Positions 48,545 to 63,339 of a stretch of DNA of 64,000 nucleotides are shown here, one piece after another. The DNA is from Neocallimastix lanati (nom. inval.). Lineage: Eukaryota > Neocallimastigomycota > Neocallimastigomycetes > Neocallimastigales > Neocallimastigaceae. The stretch covers positions 882,501-946,500 of the forward strand of contig JACVTC010000025.1 of the NCBI GenBank assembly GCA_016946835.1, in the 5' to 3' direction. The notes under the pieces were generated by a model. That model was not told where the DNA came from. It saw only the letters and a program-made list of their open reading frames with translations, and did no database searches. Position numbers and translations under genes: made by a program. Positions within the stretch are counted from its first letter, which is position 1, and each line of letters begins with the position of its first letter.

Positions 48545-49566
48545 AAGCAAAAATCTAAAAGGAAAAATTAAATAAAAAATACTATAGATTAATAAATAAA
48601 TTTATTATTTATTTAGTAATAGATAGTAGTAAAAAAAAAAAAAAAAATTATTAAAAAAAAAAATTTAAATAAAAAAAATATTATAAAAATATTTTAGAAT
48701 ATTATAAAATATACTTAAAATATATAATTATTAAATATTAAAATATTAAATATTTAAAAATCAAAAAAAAAAAAATTTATTATAATTTTAATACTATTTA
48801 TTTTCATTTTTTTTTTTTTCTTTTCTCTTTCTTCAAATTTGCTATACTATATTTTATAGATGAGAATAATAAAAAAAGAAAAGAAAAAAAATGATATAAT
48901 ATATATATAGAAAATAAATATTATTGAAAATATTAATAAAATTGTCAAATATTAATATCAAATAAAAAATAACACTACAATATCATTAAAATAATAATAA
49001 TAATAATTACAATTATAAAAATTATAAAAATTAATTAATATAATGTATAATGTATAATGTATATTAAATAGAGGAAAAAAAAAAAAAAAAAGAAAAGAAG
49101 AAGAAGAAGACAAAAAAAAATAAAACAAAAATAATTATTTTTATTTTTTTTTTTTTTTTATTTCTCTCTTTTCTCTCACTCTTTTTTTTTTTTTTTTTTT
49201 TTTTTTTATAAATTTTTATTATTATTAATTATAACTATTATTAAATCATATATCATTATATCATATATTAATAAATATAATATATAAAATAATATATTTA
49301 AAAAAAAAAAGGATTGATTAAAAAGCTATTTTGATTTATTTCATGGGTATAATAAAGTTATTTTTATTTTTATTTTTTATTTTTTATTTTTTACTTTTTA
49401 TTTTTTATTTTTTATTTTATTTTTTATTTTATTTTTACTTATTTAGATTTAAGAACATGCATTATATTATCTGGAAGGGAAATTATTTTAAATAGAAAAA
49501 AAAAAAAAAAAAGATAATATTTATTAAAAATTTATTTCATTCTTTTTGATTATTGAAGTTTAATTA

Positions 49567-49599
<33 letters not shown>

Positions 49600-51012
49600 A
49601 AATAGCAATAGCTAAATAATCAAACTTGGACTTTTTAACTAGATCTTCATTATCATATTTATAATAATAAATATAAAGAATTTTAGAAAAATTAATTGAT
49701 AAATTATTATTATTATTATCTTTAACTCTAACTTTAACCTTAATCCCATAAGAATTCTTCTTCTTCTTCTTATATATATATATATATATATTTTTTTTAA
49801 GTAAAAAAAAAAATATTATAAAAATCAATATTAGTTTTATATATATATATATTTTTTATTTTTTTATTTTTTTATACTTTTATATTGTATTTTATCTAAT
49901 ATAGTTTTAATAATAAAAATAATAATAATAATAAAAAAAAAAAAAAACTTTAGATTAACTTTTTAAGAAAATATAAATATAAATATAATATTTAATAAAT
50001 TTATATACATAATTTTTCATAATGTTTATAATTATTATTATTTTTTTTTTTTTAATCAATTTACTATATATAAAAATTATTAATCATAATTTTAATTAAA
50101 TATTATAAAAATTTTATCCAATTTTTATGGTTATTGGTTTTTCCTATTTTAAAAATTATAATTTTTTAGAGTTTTTATTAATTATAATTATTCTTAACAA
50201 AAAATATACTTTTCCTCAATTTAAAGTGGGTACATAAAATTTTTTTTGAGAAATTGATAAAAAAAAAAAATGATTATTTTTAGTTAAATATAATTATTAT
50301 TTTTTTTTTTTTTTTTTTTTTTAAATATATATATATAAATAATAAATAATTAAAAAAAGAATTCAAGTTAGAATCATTATATCTTTTTTATTTTTCATAT
50401 AATTATCACTTCTATAACGTATATTTATTTATTTGAAAATAATATATATATTTTTTATTATAATTTTTATAGAAACAAATGGATAGAAAAGCATCCTTTT
50501 TTTTTTTTTTTTTTTTTTTTTAAGTGTGGTTTTAATAATGAAATAGAATAAAATAAAAAATGAAATTTAAATATAATAATGTGGCATAATTATATAATTA
50601 ATAATTATAAAATTTTAATTAAAGTTTTTGGTTTTTATAATTATTAAAGTTATTATTGGATTTATATTTATTTTTTTTTATTATAAAAAAAAAAACATAA
50701 AGATAAATTGTTTATATATATTAATTTATAAATGAATATATTATGCTTTAATTTTAATTTTTAATTTATTTTATATTATTTTTATTGATGGATATTGAAA
50801 ATTTAATTAATTCTATAATTGATTCCACACACAGGTATTTGTGGAATAGATAAATAATTTATAATTTATATATAAAGTCAAAAATGCCTTCTTTTTTTTT
50901 AAAAAAATATTAATTATATATATATAATATAATAAAATTCTAATATATATTAATTTTTAATTATATAAATCTAAAAAAAAAAGAAAAAAGATAAAAAAAA
51001 AAAAAAAAAAAA
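48370..51012. other. AT-rich intergenic region
   Basis: Between UAP1 and PRO2. Holds a ~47-nt A-run at about 48495-48541, further poly(A)/poly(T), TTTA/TTTTTA repeats at 49365-49440 and TA repeats. The minus frame at 49598-49828 is low complexity. The last 12 bases before the PRO2 ATG are A. Confidence 0.6.
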
Positions 51013-52629
51013 ATGATGTCAGAAGAAATTATAAAGATGGCTGAGCAAGCTCGTCAAGCTTCTCTTGTTTTACAATCCAGTACTACGGAACAAAAGAATG
51101 CTACTATCACCAAGATCAGAGAATTCCTTGAAAAGGATAAGGAAACTATTCTTAAAGCGAATCAACAAGATTTAGAAGTAATTATTATTTTAATTATAAT
51201 GGGTTAATACGTTAAATTATTATATAAATATATAATTATATCTTTCAGAGATATATAATAAAACCATAGAAATAGTATTTAATAATTAAAAATAGAAAAA
51301 AAAAAAAAAAAACTATAATAAAAATTACATTATTATTTAATTATGATATACCTAATATACTTATTAAAATTAAAATAATCAAAATGATAATAATAATAGT
51401 AATAATAGTAATAATAAATAAATGTTTTGATAAAAAAATATTTTTTTTTAAGATAATAATAATAATAATAATAATAATTAATATTAATAGAAAGCTAAAC
51501 TTGAAGTTGATGCGGGTCATCTTTCGGCTTCTCTTTATAAGAGACTCGATCTTTCAAGAGGCGATAAATATCAAACTTTATTAGAAGGTGTCACTGATGT
51601 GGTACAACTTCCAGACCCAACTGGTAATATTTTTGAATTTAAAAAAATAAAATATAATAAAATAAAATAAAAAATGAAAATAAAATAATAAAAAAAAAAA
51701 AAAAAAAAAATGAAAATAAAATAATAAAATAAAATAATAAAATAAAATATAATAAAATAAAATACAATAAAATATAATAAAATAAAATAAAATAAAAAAT
51801 GAAAAATTAAAAAATTAAAAAAATAAAAAAATTAAGAGATAAAAAAATGAAATAAAAAAAAAAGATATTAAAGTTCATTTTTTAAAAATTTAATATATAT
51901 ATAACTTTTGTCTTTTTACTAATAAAATAAGAAAAAAAATCTATTAAATTAAATTAATAATAATAATAATAATATATAAATATATTAATATATGTATATC
52001 TTTTTTTTTTTATTTTTATTTTTACTTTTGTTTTTATTTTAATTTTTAAAATATCAATAATAGGTAAAATTACCTTAGCTACTAAAATGGATGAAGGCCT
52101 TGAACTTTACAGAGTCACTTGTCCTATTGGGGTCTTATTAATTATCTTTGAAGCTCGTCCTGAAGTGGTCGTTCAAATTTCTTGTCTTGCGATTAAGTCT
52201 GGTACATTTTAATAATATATATATATTTTATTTTTTTTATTTTTTTATTTTTATTTTTATTTTATTTTATTTTATTTTATTTTCACAATAACAAAATAAT
52301 AAAATAATAAAATAATAAGATAATAAAATAATAAAATATAATGCTTATATTTCATATACATTATTGAACATATATAAGGTAATGCAGTTATTCTTAAAGG
52401 TGGTAAGGAAGCTTACAACTCTAATGTTGCTTTATACAAATCATTACAAAATGCTATTCTTTCTCTTCCACCAGAACAAGCTATCCCATTAGCCTCCATA
52501 CAACTTATTTCTTCTCGTGAAGAAATTAATGAGTTATTGGTCCTGGATCAATATATTGATTTAGTTATTCCAAGAGGTTCTAAAAAGATGGTTCGATACA
52601 TTCAAGAAAATACTAGGTAAGAATTGAAG

Positions 52630-52660
<31 letters not shown>

Positions 52661-53511
52661 AAAGAATTTATAATAATAAGATTTTTTTTTTATTTTATTT
52701 GTTTTTTTTTTTTTATTTTTTTTTATTATTATTAAAATTATTTATTGAATATTTATTATTGATATTATTGATATTAATAATAATAATGATGATGATTGAT
52801 GATGATAATGATAATAATAATTTTGATAATAGAATTCCAGTTTTAGGTCATGCGGATGGTTTATGCTCTATCTATGTTGATGAATTCGCTGATGTTCAAA
52901 AATCTCTTAGGGTTATTACTGATGCAAAGATTGACTACCCAGCCGCTTGTAATGCTGTTGAAACCTTACTTATTCATTCTGATGTCATACAAACTCAGCT
53001 TCCAGCTATTGCTAAGAATCTTGTTGCTCACGGAGTTCATATGAGAGCTGATGAACGTGCTTTCTCCGTCTTACAGTCTACGGATATTGCCACCGAGATG
53101 TATCAGGCGTCTACTCCAGAAGATTTCGATACTGAATTCTTGGAATTAATTCTTGCTATTAAGGTGGTGGATTCCTTACAAGAAGCTATCGATCACATTA
53201 ATATCCATGGCTCTCATCATACAGAAAGCATCATCACAGAAAATAAGGAAAATGCAGAACTCTTTATGGCAAAGGTAGATGCTGCCGGAGTCTTCTGGAA
53301 TGCGTCTACTCGTTTTTCCGATGGATTCCGATACGGATTTGGAGCAGAAATTGGCGTCAGTACCAATAAAACGCATGCACGAGGTCCAGTCGGTCTTAAT
53401 GGACTTGTCATTTATAAGTATAAAATTTATGGTAGTGGTCAAGCGGTTAGTGATTATGAAGCGGGTAAGAAATCTTTACTTCATTCTAAGATTCCAATTG
53501 ATCAAGAATAG
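51013..53511 (+). CDS. PRO2: Gamma-glutamyl phosphate reductase (proline biosynthesis)
   Basis: Exons 51013-51177, 51491-51623, 52064-52201, 52379-52616 and 52833-53511 join in frame to 450 aa (yeast Pro2 456). Conserved blocks: [58 protein letters not shown], then the catalytic-cysteine segment [14 protein letters not shown] with Cys264. The C-terminus has [29 protein letters not shown] and [10 protein letters not shown]. It reduces gamma-glutamyl phosphate with NADPH to glutamate semialdehyde, the second step of proline synthesis, in the cytosol. Two adjacent ATGs begin the ORF; the first is used here. Intron positions were set by GT/AG and phase. The long ORF from 52699 runs through intron 4 and its first 45 residues are not coding. 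Confidence 0.97.
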
Positions 53512-53606
53512 TAAAAAAAAAAAAAAAAAAGAAAGTTGTTGGCATACCATACATAGATACATAAATTCATATATACCATACATAGATACATAAATAAAAT
53601 AGTATA

Positions 53607-53637
<31 letters not shown>

Positions 53638-54147
53638 TATTATTATTTTTATTATTATTATCATTTTAAATATTTTTCTTTTTTTTTTTAATTTTAATTA
53701 CTTTTATTTCATTTAATATATTTTAATTGAATTTATTTATTTTATTATAATTAAATAAATTTCATTTAAAAAAAAAAAAAAAAAAATAATAATAATAATA
53801 ATAATTAATAAAAATGTATTTTTTTTTTGTTTGAAAATTTAAATTATTTATATAAAAGAAAAAAAAAAATTTTTTTTTTTGTTTAAAAAATGAATATGTT
53901 CTACACAGAAAAAAAAAAAAAAAAAAAAAAAGAAATTCTCATAAATATGTTTAAACTCAAGTAATGAAATATAGACCATTCAAAGTAAATGATTTTATCC
54001 AGAAGGAATATAAAACATAAATTTATTATATATATATATTATAATTGATTATTAGAAAAAAAAAATAATAATAATAATAATAAAAAATAAAAAATAAAAA
54101 ATAAATCAACAAATCAACAAATTACAAAAAGTTTTTTTAAATTTGTT

Positions 54148-54181
<34 letters not shown>

Positions 54182-54576
54182 TTCATAATTCTTTACTTCT
54201 TTTTTTTTTTTGTTCCTTAATGCTTAATTAAATTTAAAAATCTTGAGCATATAAAAAATTTTTTTTTTTTCTTCCTTAATGTCTTATTAAAGTTAAATAA
54301 ATTTTAAGCATATAAAAAAAAATTTTTTTTTTTTCAAAAGCATTCCTTTATTATAAATTTCTAATATAATATCTTTTTCATTATTATTTTTATCTTTATT
54401 AATATTATGGTTATCATCATTTATTTAAGCTATTAATAATAAGAAGAAAAAAATTATTAATTAAAAAAAAAAAAAAAAAAAAAGAAAAAAAAGTTGTCAA
54501 TTTCGAAATTAATTTTATTAAAAAGAATTTAGTTGCTCCTAAGAAGAAGAGTCCTACTACTATCGTAGAATTAAAG
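53512..54576. other. AT-rich intergenic region
   Basis: PRO2 3' flank. Contains a CATACATAGATACATAAAT duplication (about 53550-53595), AAT repeats and a ~75-bp imperfect direct duplication at about 54215-54330 (TCCTTAATG ... GAGCATATAAAA). At 54490-54575 an open, less A+T-biased stretch reads KKNLVAPKKKSPTTIVELK; its origin is unknown. Confidence 0.5.
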
Positions 54577-55047
54577 ATTCTGTTAAAAAAAAAAAAAAAA
54601 AAAAAAAAAATTATCACTAAAAGAATTTCGGACTATCCTTTTTTTTTTCTCATGGGAATTATTAGACCAGAACAAGAACAGTTTGGTTGTAGAAATAAAG
54701 AAGAAATGAATTAGTTCATATTTGTCTCCATTCGTAATTCGTGAAATTTGTAAAAAGAAGAATAATTTAATGATCAGTTTACTTTTTTTTTTTTTTTTAC
54801 CTTTTTTAACCTCAAAAAAAAAAAAAAAGCTTATGATTCTGTTCCATTCTATAATATACTTAAAAAAAAAAAAAAAAAAAAAAAAAACTTAATAGTATTG
54901 GCTATTCATGGTAAATGTCCTTCAGTTCATTATTAAATTTATAACCTTATTTCGGAAGCTAGTATAAACTTTAATGGTAACTCGTATTCTAGTTACCTTT
55001 CGTTCTGAGTTCAGTTCCTTCCTATGCACCTTTCTACTTGGATCAAA

Positions 55048-55078
<31 letters not shown>

Positions 55079-55330
55079 AAAAGCTCAATCTGTTTTTTAA
55101 TCGAGGTTTGTTTTGGAATATTTTTAGGTTTTTAAAAATAACAAATCACTAATACTACTATGTATAATATAGGCTAAGAAATTATTTATACCTCCTATAG
55201 TTAGTTTTTTTTTTTTTTTTTTTTGTGATAAGGCAATGATTTAATATTTTAAAAAGTGGGAAAGAATCTTCTTGTATTATTTCTTATTTAGTCAAAAATA
55301 TGTCAAAACACTTTCACATTATTCATGAAG

Positions 55331-55364
<34 letters not shown>

Positions 55365-55455
55365 ACTTAGATTAACAAATACACAGACACAATAATAAAC
55401 TTCTTGGAAAAAATAAAAAAGTTTTAACTGGAAAAATATGAAAATATGAATATTT
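54577..55455 (+). pseudogene. LINE relic swollen by homopolymer runs
   Basis: Scattered but collinear matches to the older LINE: ITKRISDY, GIIRPEQ, CRNKEE, KAYDSVPFYNI, LLGSNKK, KKWERI-like residues and a final segment matching HKHNNKLPGE...KFYW. Matching DNA is easy to follow by eye against 22300-23480. The sequence is full of frameshifts, most at A or T runs much longer than in the reference copy. It lacks both LINE ends. Confidence 0.85.
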
Positions 55456-56689
55456 TTGGTTTTGATTTACTTGTTTTCCAATAAGAAATTTAATGTCTAT
55501 TGATTAATTAATTTTTTTTTTTTTTTTTTGTCAATATTTGTAGTAGCGTCAAAGATTTTATTGGATTTACATTTATTATGGAAAAAATAAAAAAAAAAAA
55601 AAAAAAAATTTTTTTTTCTAATAAATCCATAGATAAAAAATATAAAGTTTTCATTATTGAAGATATGTAAATCAAAACCTAAATTTTAAATATATAAAAA
55701 ATTTAGAAATTCTAATCATATTTTTTAGATACATTTACTTTTTTTTTTTTTTTATTAATAGGTTAACTTTATGATATTGCATCTAAAATAAGGATTAAAA
55801 AGTTTGTATATAGATTTAAAAAAAAAAAAAAATTATGCAGTTATTAATTATTTGAAATAAAAATCAATATGTATCTTAATACTAAAAATAATTATAGTTT
55901 TATTTATAATTGAATAATGTATATATATATATATATTATTTTTTTTTATAATACATTTTATAATATAATTTATTAATTCATATAGTTAATGATGACTTAT
56001 AAATACAAAATATAGTTAATGATGATATAATGAATACAAAAATACAAAAATGATTTAAATATTACAAATAAATAAAAATAAAAATAAAATAAAATAATAT
56101 AAAATAAAATTGAATATTTGCTTTCACTTACTATTCTTTTTTTTCTTTCTTTCTTTTTTTTTTTTTTTTTTTTTATAATATACATATATTCATTGTTTGA
56201 ATATTGAAATTTATTATATATGTGTTAAATTAAGTATAGTTGTGTAAAATATATTAAATTTATTATTTCATTATAATTATTCTTGCTGTTTGATTTATTT
56301 CATTATATTTGAAATAAATTGTATTACTAACACATAAAGATTTTCATTGTAGTATTAATAAGCCACATTTAGTATAAATATCCATGTATTTTTCAAATTG
56401 TAAACTCATTTAAATAATTATTCATATTAATAAATAAATAAACTTTAATTAATAATAAAATATTTTATAAAAACAGCTATGAAATTTCACATGATAAAAA
56501 AAAAAAGTATTACATGATAACCAACTTTTTATAATTATTATTATTATTATTATTTTCTTTTTTTTTTTTTTTTTAATAATTATTTATTTCTCTTGCTATA
56601 TACATATATACATATATTATTTATTTAAATATTAAAATAATATTATAAAACTAATAAATATAAATGCTGCATATAATAATATTATTGGA

Positions 56690-57080
56690 TAAATAATCAA
56701 TGATAATCAATATTCAATATTCAATAATTGAATAATAAATAATCAATTATAAATAATCAATATTCAATAATCAATGATAATCAATATTCAATAATAAATA
56801 ATCAATTATAAATAATCAATATTCAATAATCAATAATATATAATCAATAATAATCAATATTCAATAATAAATAATAAATAATTGAATAATAAATAATTGA
56901 ATAATTGAATAATTGAATAATAAATAATTGAATAATAAATAATTAAATAATTGAATAATAAATAATTGAATAATAAATAATTGAATAATAAATAATTGAA
57001 TAATGAATAATAAATAATTGAATAATGAATAATAAATAATTAAATAATGAATAATAAATAATAAATAGTAGATATTTATT
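56690..57080. repeat. Interrupted TAATAAATAATTGAA repeat
   Basis: First half carries AATCAATATTCAATAAT units, second half TAATAAATAATTGAA units, about 390 bp in all. Simple-sequence DNA. Confidence 0.85.
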
Positions 57081-57639
57081 ATTTAATTATTATTGATTAT
57101 TTATTAGTAAATAACTATTATTTAATAATAATTATTTATTATTCATTATTTATTATTAAAACAATAAATTATATAATCGTTATTTACATAATAAAATAGT
57201 AATAAACTGCATTTTTTAAGTTATTCGTTTTATTTTTTTAATTAATATTTCATTATCATTATTAAAAATAATACTGTCCCAGTTAGATAGATTTAATTTT
57301 CTATTTTATCTTTTATGCTCAAAAATTAACCTATTATTTATTTTTAATATTTTTGAGAATAGGGGACGAACCTGTAACTTCTTCAGGATACATTGAAGAA
57401 TTTTAGAGTAGTGAGTAAATATACTATAGAACTTCCTTAAGGCTTTAATTTTAATCACCATAATAATATAGGAAAAAATAAAAAATAAAAACAATTCCAA
57501 AATATTATTTATTATTACAAAGGAAGGTATACGTCCCTTTTTAGTCTCACTTGGAAAAGCTTCTGTATTTCAATTTTTTTTTAAAATATTTTAATTTAAA
57601 TTAATAATTTTGTAATAATATTAAAAATTTTGTATTTTT

Positions 57640-57850
57640 TAATTTTTTATTATCTATTATTATTATTATTATTATTTATTATTATTATTATTATTTATTA
57701 TTATTTATTATTATTATTATTATTTATTATTATTTATTATTATTTATTATTATTTATTATTATTTATTATTATTTATTATTATTTATTATTATTTATTAT
57801 TATTTATTATTATTTATTATTATTTATTATTATTTATTATTTATTATTCA
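57640..57850. repeat. (TTATTATTTA)n microsatellite
   Basis: A regular 10-bp unit TTATTATTTA repeated over 150 bp, with purer TTA on the left. Confidence 0.9.
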
Positions 57851-58639
57851 ATTCTTTATTAGGCTGGTCAAAAATTAATATAAATATATATTTATATATA
57901 TATATTTTTCTTTTTTTTTTTTATTGTTTTTTATCAAAAAATTCACCAGAAAAAAAAAATTTTTTTTTATTGACCAAAAATATTTTTAAAATGAATAAAA
58001 TGGTGTTCATTTTTTTTTTTTTTTTTTAAAGAATGAAATTTAAATATATTTAAATATTTCGTTCTTTTTTTCTCTCTCTCTCTTTTTTTTTTTTTTTGTA
58101 TGATTTTTTCATTCAATATTATCATTTAATTCATAAAATATGAAATAGATCTTATAATTCATTATATTTAAATTTAAATTTCTTTTTTAAATAATTTTTT
58201 AACACTTTTTATTATTTGCCTAAAATTTAAAATAGAAACAAGAATAAGAAATTAAAAAATATAAAAATATATATTTCTAAATTAATTTTTTTTTTCTATT
58301 TTTTCTATTTTTTTATTTTTTTATATATATATGTTAAATCTATTCAGACATAATTTTTCTTGAAGTAATGAGAATAAAACTACCTATAAATAAATATGAT
58401 TTATTCTATTTCTTTATGTTAAAGTGTTTTTTTTTTTTTTTATTTTTATTTTTAATTATTTTATCTTTAGTCTTAATAAATATTAATCAAATTATCTATT
58501 TATTTACTTTAAATTTAAAATATAATAAACTAATTATTATGAGTAATAGTAGTAATTAAAATATTTTTTTTTTTTTTTTTTTAAATTTTATAATTTTTAG
58601 TTTTACTAAAAAGTAAATAAATTTTTACGACTTCACAAT

Positions 58640-58750
58640 TTATTTTATTTTATTTAATCTGTACTTTATATTTATACTTCAACTATTTATTTTATTTTAT
58701 TCAATCTGTACTTTCATTATTTAACATCCTACTATTTATTTTATTTTACT
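58640..58750. repeat. Two inverted copies of the 40.6-kb satellite unit
   Basis: TATTTTATTTAATCTGTACT and TATTTTATTCAATCTGTACT, followed by CTACTATTTATTTTATTTTA, are the reverse complement of the unit in the 40632-41575 array (AGTACAGATTGAATAAAATA ... AAATAGTAG). Confidence 0.8.
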
Positions 58751-59079
58751 TTCTTGAAATACTTTTTTTTTTTTTTAAGAAATATTTAATATATTTTTTA
58801 TTTTACTATTTTAGTATTTAATGCGGCTTTTATGTATTTTAAATTTTAAAAAAAAAAATTTTTTTTTTAATATAAAGTATCCACTTTTTTTTTTATTTTT
58901 TTGTTTATATAAATTTTAAATTAATTATTAAATATGTAATTACGTATTAAAATGATTCGCTTATTATTAGAAATGTACAAAAATATTTTACATTATTTCC
59001 TTTTAATACCTATAATTATTATTAATTGTTTTTTTTTTTTTTTATATTCAACACTTTAATAATAATCTTTACATAATTC

Positions 59080-59580
59080 AATAAATAAATATTAAATAAA
59101 TAATAAATAAAAAATTTAATATTAATAATTAAATAATAATCAATAATCAATACTCAATAAACAATAAACAATAATTAATAATCAATAATTAATAATTAAA
59201 TAATAATTGAATAAAAAAAAGAGTATTTATATAATAAATAGTAATAAATAATAAATAATAAATAATAAATAATAAATAATAAATAATTAAATAATAATTG
59301 AATAAAAAAAAAGAGTATTTATATAATAAATAGTAATAAATAATAAATAATAAATAATAAATAATAAATAATTAAATAATAATTGAATAAAAAATAAAAT
59401 GTGTATTTATTAATTAATAATAAATAATAAATAATAAATAATAAATAATAAATAATTAAATAAAAATTGAATAAAAAATAAAATGTGTATTTATTAATTA
59501 ATAATAAATAATAAATAAATAAATTATAAATAATTGAATAATTAAATAATAAATAATTGAATAATTAAATAATAAATTTA
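59080..59580. repeat. ~90-100-bp tandem repeat, about 4 copies
   Basis: AATAATTGAATAAAAAAAAG, then a GTATTTAT-containing spacer and a run of AATAAATA units, recurs about four times. The last two copies share the variant AAATGTGTATTTATTAATTA. Confidence 0.8.
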
Positions 59581-62500
59581 ATATTTTAAATTATTTTTAT
59601 TTCTATAATATATAAAATTATATGTATAATATATGTGAAGTTGAAATAAACAATAATTTTATATAGTTAAACTATAAATGTTAATAAAAGTTAAAAATTA
59701 ATCATAATTAATAATTTAATTTATTAACTAGATTTAGTAATTTTAATAAAAAGTCTAAAAGTTTGTTATCACTTGTTAATATTTTTTTTTATTAATTAAA
59801 GAGAACTAAATAAGGAGAAAATAAATGATGTTATGGATTAGTGAAATAAACAGAATTTTGTGGCAATTGAAACGAATAATAATGCTAGTTTTTTTTTTTT
59901 TTTAATATATATATTTATTGCTATAATAATTAATTATTTATATTACGTAATATTATTTTTTTTTTTTTTATTTATATTTTTATTTGATATACTTGTATAA
60001 ATATATTTATTATTTATTGGCACTAATAATTATTTATTAATGATTTCACCTTCTTTATAAGGAAGTTTTTTTTTATATTTTAATTTTTCATTCCTTTTTT
60101 TTATATTTATATTTTAAACTTTTTATTTAATATGAAATTAATTTAATTATTAATCATTAAACTTTTTTTACTTTTATTTCATAATCAAATATATACAGCA
60201 TATTTGAAATTTTTTAATAATATATCTATCAATGTTTTTTAAAAATTTTTGAATGATCTATATGTTACTTTTATTATATTATATTTATATAGATAATATA
60301 CATTTAAATACAATTATATATTATACTAAGTTATATAGATATTAAAAAAGACTTAATAGATTTAATATATTTTATAAAGATTAAAAATGTTTAATATATT
60401 TAATAAAGTTTACATTATCCCTTTTTATTATATTTAATTAATATTTAATTTTATTTTATTATTATTATTTTTATTTGTTAATATTATTTCATTAATATTT
60501 GTATTAAACTTAAATTAATATAAAAGGATTTTATTAATATTCATAAATGAAAAATAAATTAAGATAACAATAATTTTTGTACTAACCATTGATTACTAAA
60601 TATTAATTTAATACAATAAATATATTATCAATTTATTAGTAATATATATAAATATTTTTCAAGAGAATGTTTATAAAATAAAAAAAAAATAAAATAAACT
60701 TTTTTTTTTGTGTTTTGTGCAATGAATGTTGTATTTGATACTTTTATTAATATTTAAACTTTATAATAAATTAGATTTACATTTTCATTTTTCAATTTCA
60801 ATGTAACACTAGATTAATACTATTGTTCGTTCCTGCTATTTATTTATATTGACTAAAGTTTAACTACAGATAAAATATATAAAATATATGTATGTAATGC
60901 ATTGTAAATCAAACTATATAATGATTCATATATTAATATGTGTCATCTCTTTCACTACATATATTATAGTACTACATAGGAATATTTATATAAAATGTTT
61001 TTTTTTTTTTTTTTAGAAAAAAAGAAATAAAAAAAAATTAATTATTAATTATTTTTTTATTTATTTTTATTAATTATTTATTTAATATTGTTAATATATT
61101 ATAATATTAAGTTTTAGTGTGTATATATTTATAATTAAATAAATAAGTAAATAAATAACTAATTAATTAGGTAAATAATTAAAAGTAAATAAGTTAATAA
61201 ATAAATAAATTTTTAATTTAATTATGAACCAAGAATTTAGTTTTATTATAAATATTTACATAATATTATTATATAATAAAATTTTTATTATAACAAAAAA
61301 AAAATAATAATAATTAGTATTCAAGGGTTAATAATAAAAATTTTATTAAAATATTGAAATATTAAATTTTATATAGAATAAATAATTTATATTTTCACAT
61401 ATTTAAAACTTTTTTTAAATTTTAATATTTATTAATTTCTAATACTTAAACATTATACAATTTTTTTTTTTTTTTACTTTTGAATAAAAAATAAATAAAT
61501 AAATAAATAAATAAATAGATAGATAAATAAATAAATAAATAATATATATATATATATAATATAAAAATCGATATATATATAAAATAATCAATGATCAATA
61601 ATCAATAATCAATAATCAATAATTATTAAATATTAATTAATAGTAATAAAAAACAATTATTAGATAATAATTAATAAAATAAATAAATGATGATTAATAC
61701 AATTATTTTATTAATATATTGAATATTATATAATACAATATATTTTAATAAAAAAAATTTTTTTTTTTTTTTATTTCTTTTAAAACTTCAACTAATTGTG
61801 AATAAATATATATTTTTTTTCTTTTTATAAAATTTAAAATATTTTCTATTATTTGGTTATTATTTATTTATTAATTTTTAATCAAATCAATTTTATGTTT
61901 CAATTTTTTATTTATAACTAATTTCGGTTTAATAATTCGTTTTTTTATTATAATTGTTTAATTATTAATTTTTAATATATAATTATAACAATAATAATAT
62001 TAATTTATTATTTTCAATTTTCAAATAAATATTAATAAATAAATAATAAAAGTTGAATTGTAAATGATATGTTAAAATTATATACATTTCAATCATATAT
62101 AATCTATAAAAGATAAATATACACAACTAATAAAAAAAAAAAAAGTAAAAAAGAAAACCAAATTCAAAATTTCAAAATAATAAAGAGTTTAAAATAATCA
62201 ATAAAGAGAAAAAGAATCAATAATTATTATAAATAATACTAATAATAATACTAATAATAATAAAGAAAAGTATAGAACAACATATAAAAAATACAAGAAA
62301 AGATATCTATTTCTTTTTATACTTAATTGTTTATAATGAATAATTATGAAATAATTTTTTAAGATAAAAGGAAATATTTAGTTTTATCGAGAATTATTAA
62401 ACAATAAATAATATATATACAAGTATAAAAAAAAATATGCAATCTTTTTATTAATTAAGAATTTTATTTTTTCTCAAGTTAATTAAAAATAATTGTATAT

Positions 62501-63339
62501 ATATAAATTAAAATAGGTAGAAATATAAATCTAATACAGAGTTAATTTTATTATTATTTTTATTATTTTTTTTTTACAGATTTTGTAATAAAATACCAAA
62601 AAGAAAATTCAAAAAAAAAAAAAAATAAATAAATAAAAATAAAAAATCTATAAAAAAAATTAAAAATTTTCAATAAAACGAACCAAATAAACAAAAATAA
62701 GTAAATAAAGATTAAAAAGAAATCAAATATTAAAACAAAAAGAGAAAAAAAATAATAAAAATATTTTCAAATCTTTTTGTTCTTTTTTTTTTCTATTTAT
62801 TTTTTTTAATAATATATATAAATAGAAATTATACATATAGTTAAAAAAAAAAAAAAAAAAAATCATTTTATGAAAAATAATTTATAGATTTTAATATCGA
62901 AAAGTAAAAAAAAAGTTTTATTAAATAAATAGAAAAACATAAAGCATTGATAAATTTCAATAATAAAGTAATAAATTTTAATTTTTTATTATTTATATAA
63001 AAGGGAAACAAAATAATATCAAATAGGTAAATATAAAATATGTTACTGATTTTTTTATTCAATTAAATAATAATATAATAATATTAATTAATATAATAAA
63101 ATAATCTTAAATATATATATAAAATAAACATAATATATGCTTGTAAATTAAAATCATATTAAGTTTGAAAATATTTTATTCTTAATTAAGTGAATAAAAT
63201 AATACTAATTCAAATAATAAATCAAATAAATAAAATTATCTTAATTGATATTTAAATCAAATTAAAAATTGATATAAATAAATAGAAAAATAAACAGAAT
63301 TTAATATTCCTTATTTTATAAATTTTTAAAAGATTTGAA

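Noticed and set aside
52699-52832. N-terminal hydrophobic extension of PRO2 exon 5 (possible signal or membrane anchor)
   Set aside because: It is intron 4 read through; exon 5 starts at 52833 after AATAG and joins exon 4 in phase to conserved family sequence.
57355-57440. Minus-strand tRNA-like patch (TATAGTATA, GGTTCGTCCCC)
   Set aside because: A- and B-box-like words and a TTCTTCA/TGAAGAA hairpin are present, but no acceptor stem pairs and the T arm is mismatched; at best a degenerate tRNA or SINE remnant.
57630-57878. 82-aa Leu/Ile/Tyr frame
   Set aside because: Translation of a (TTATTATTTA)n microsatellite.
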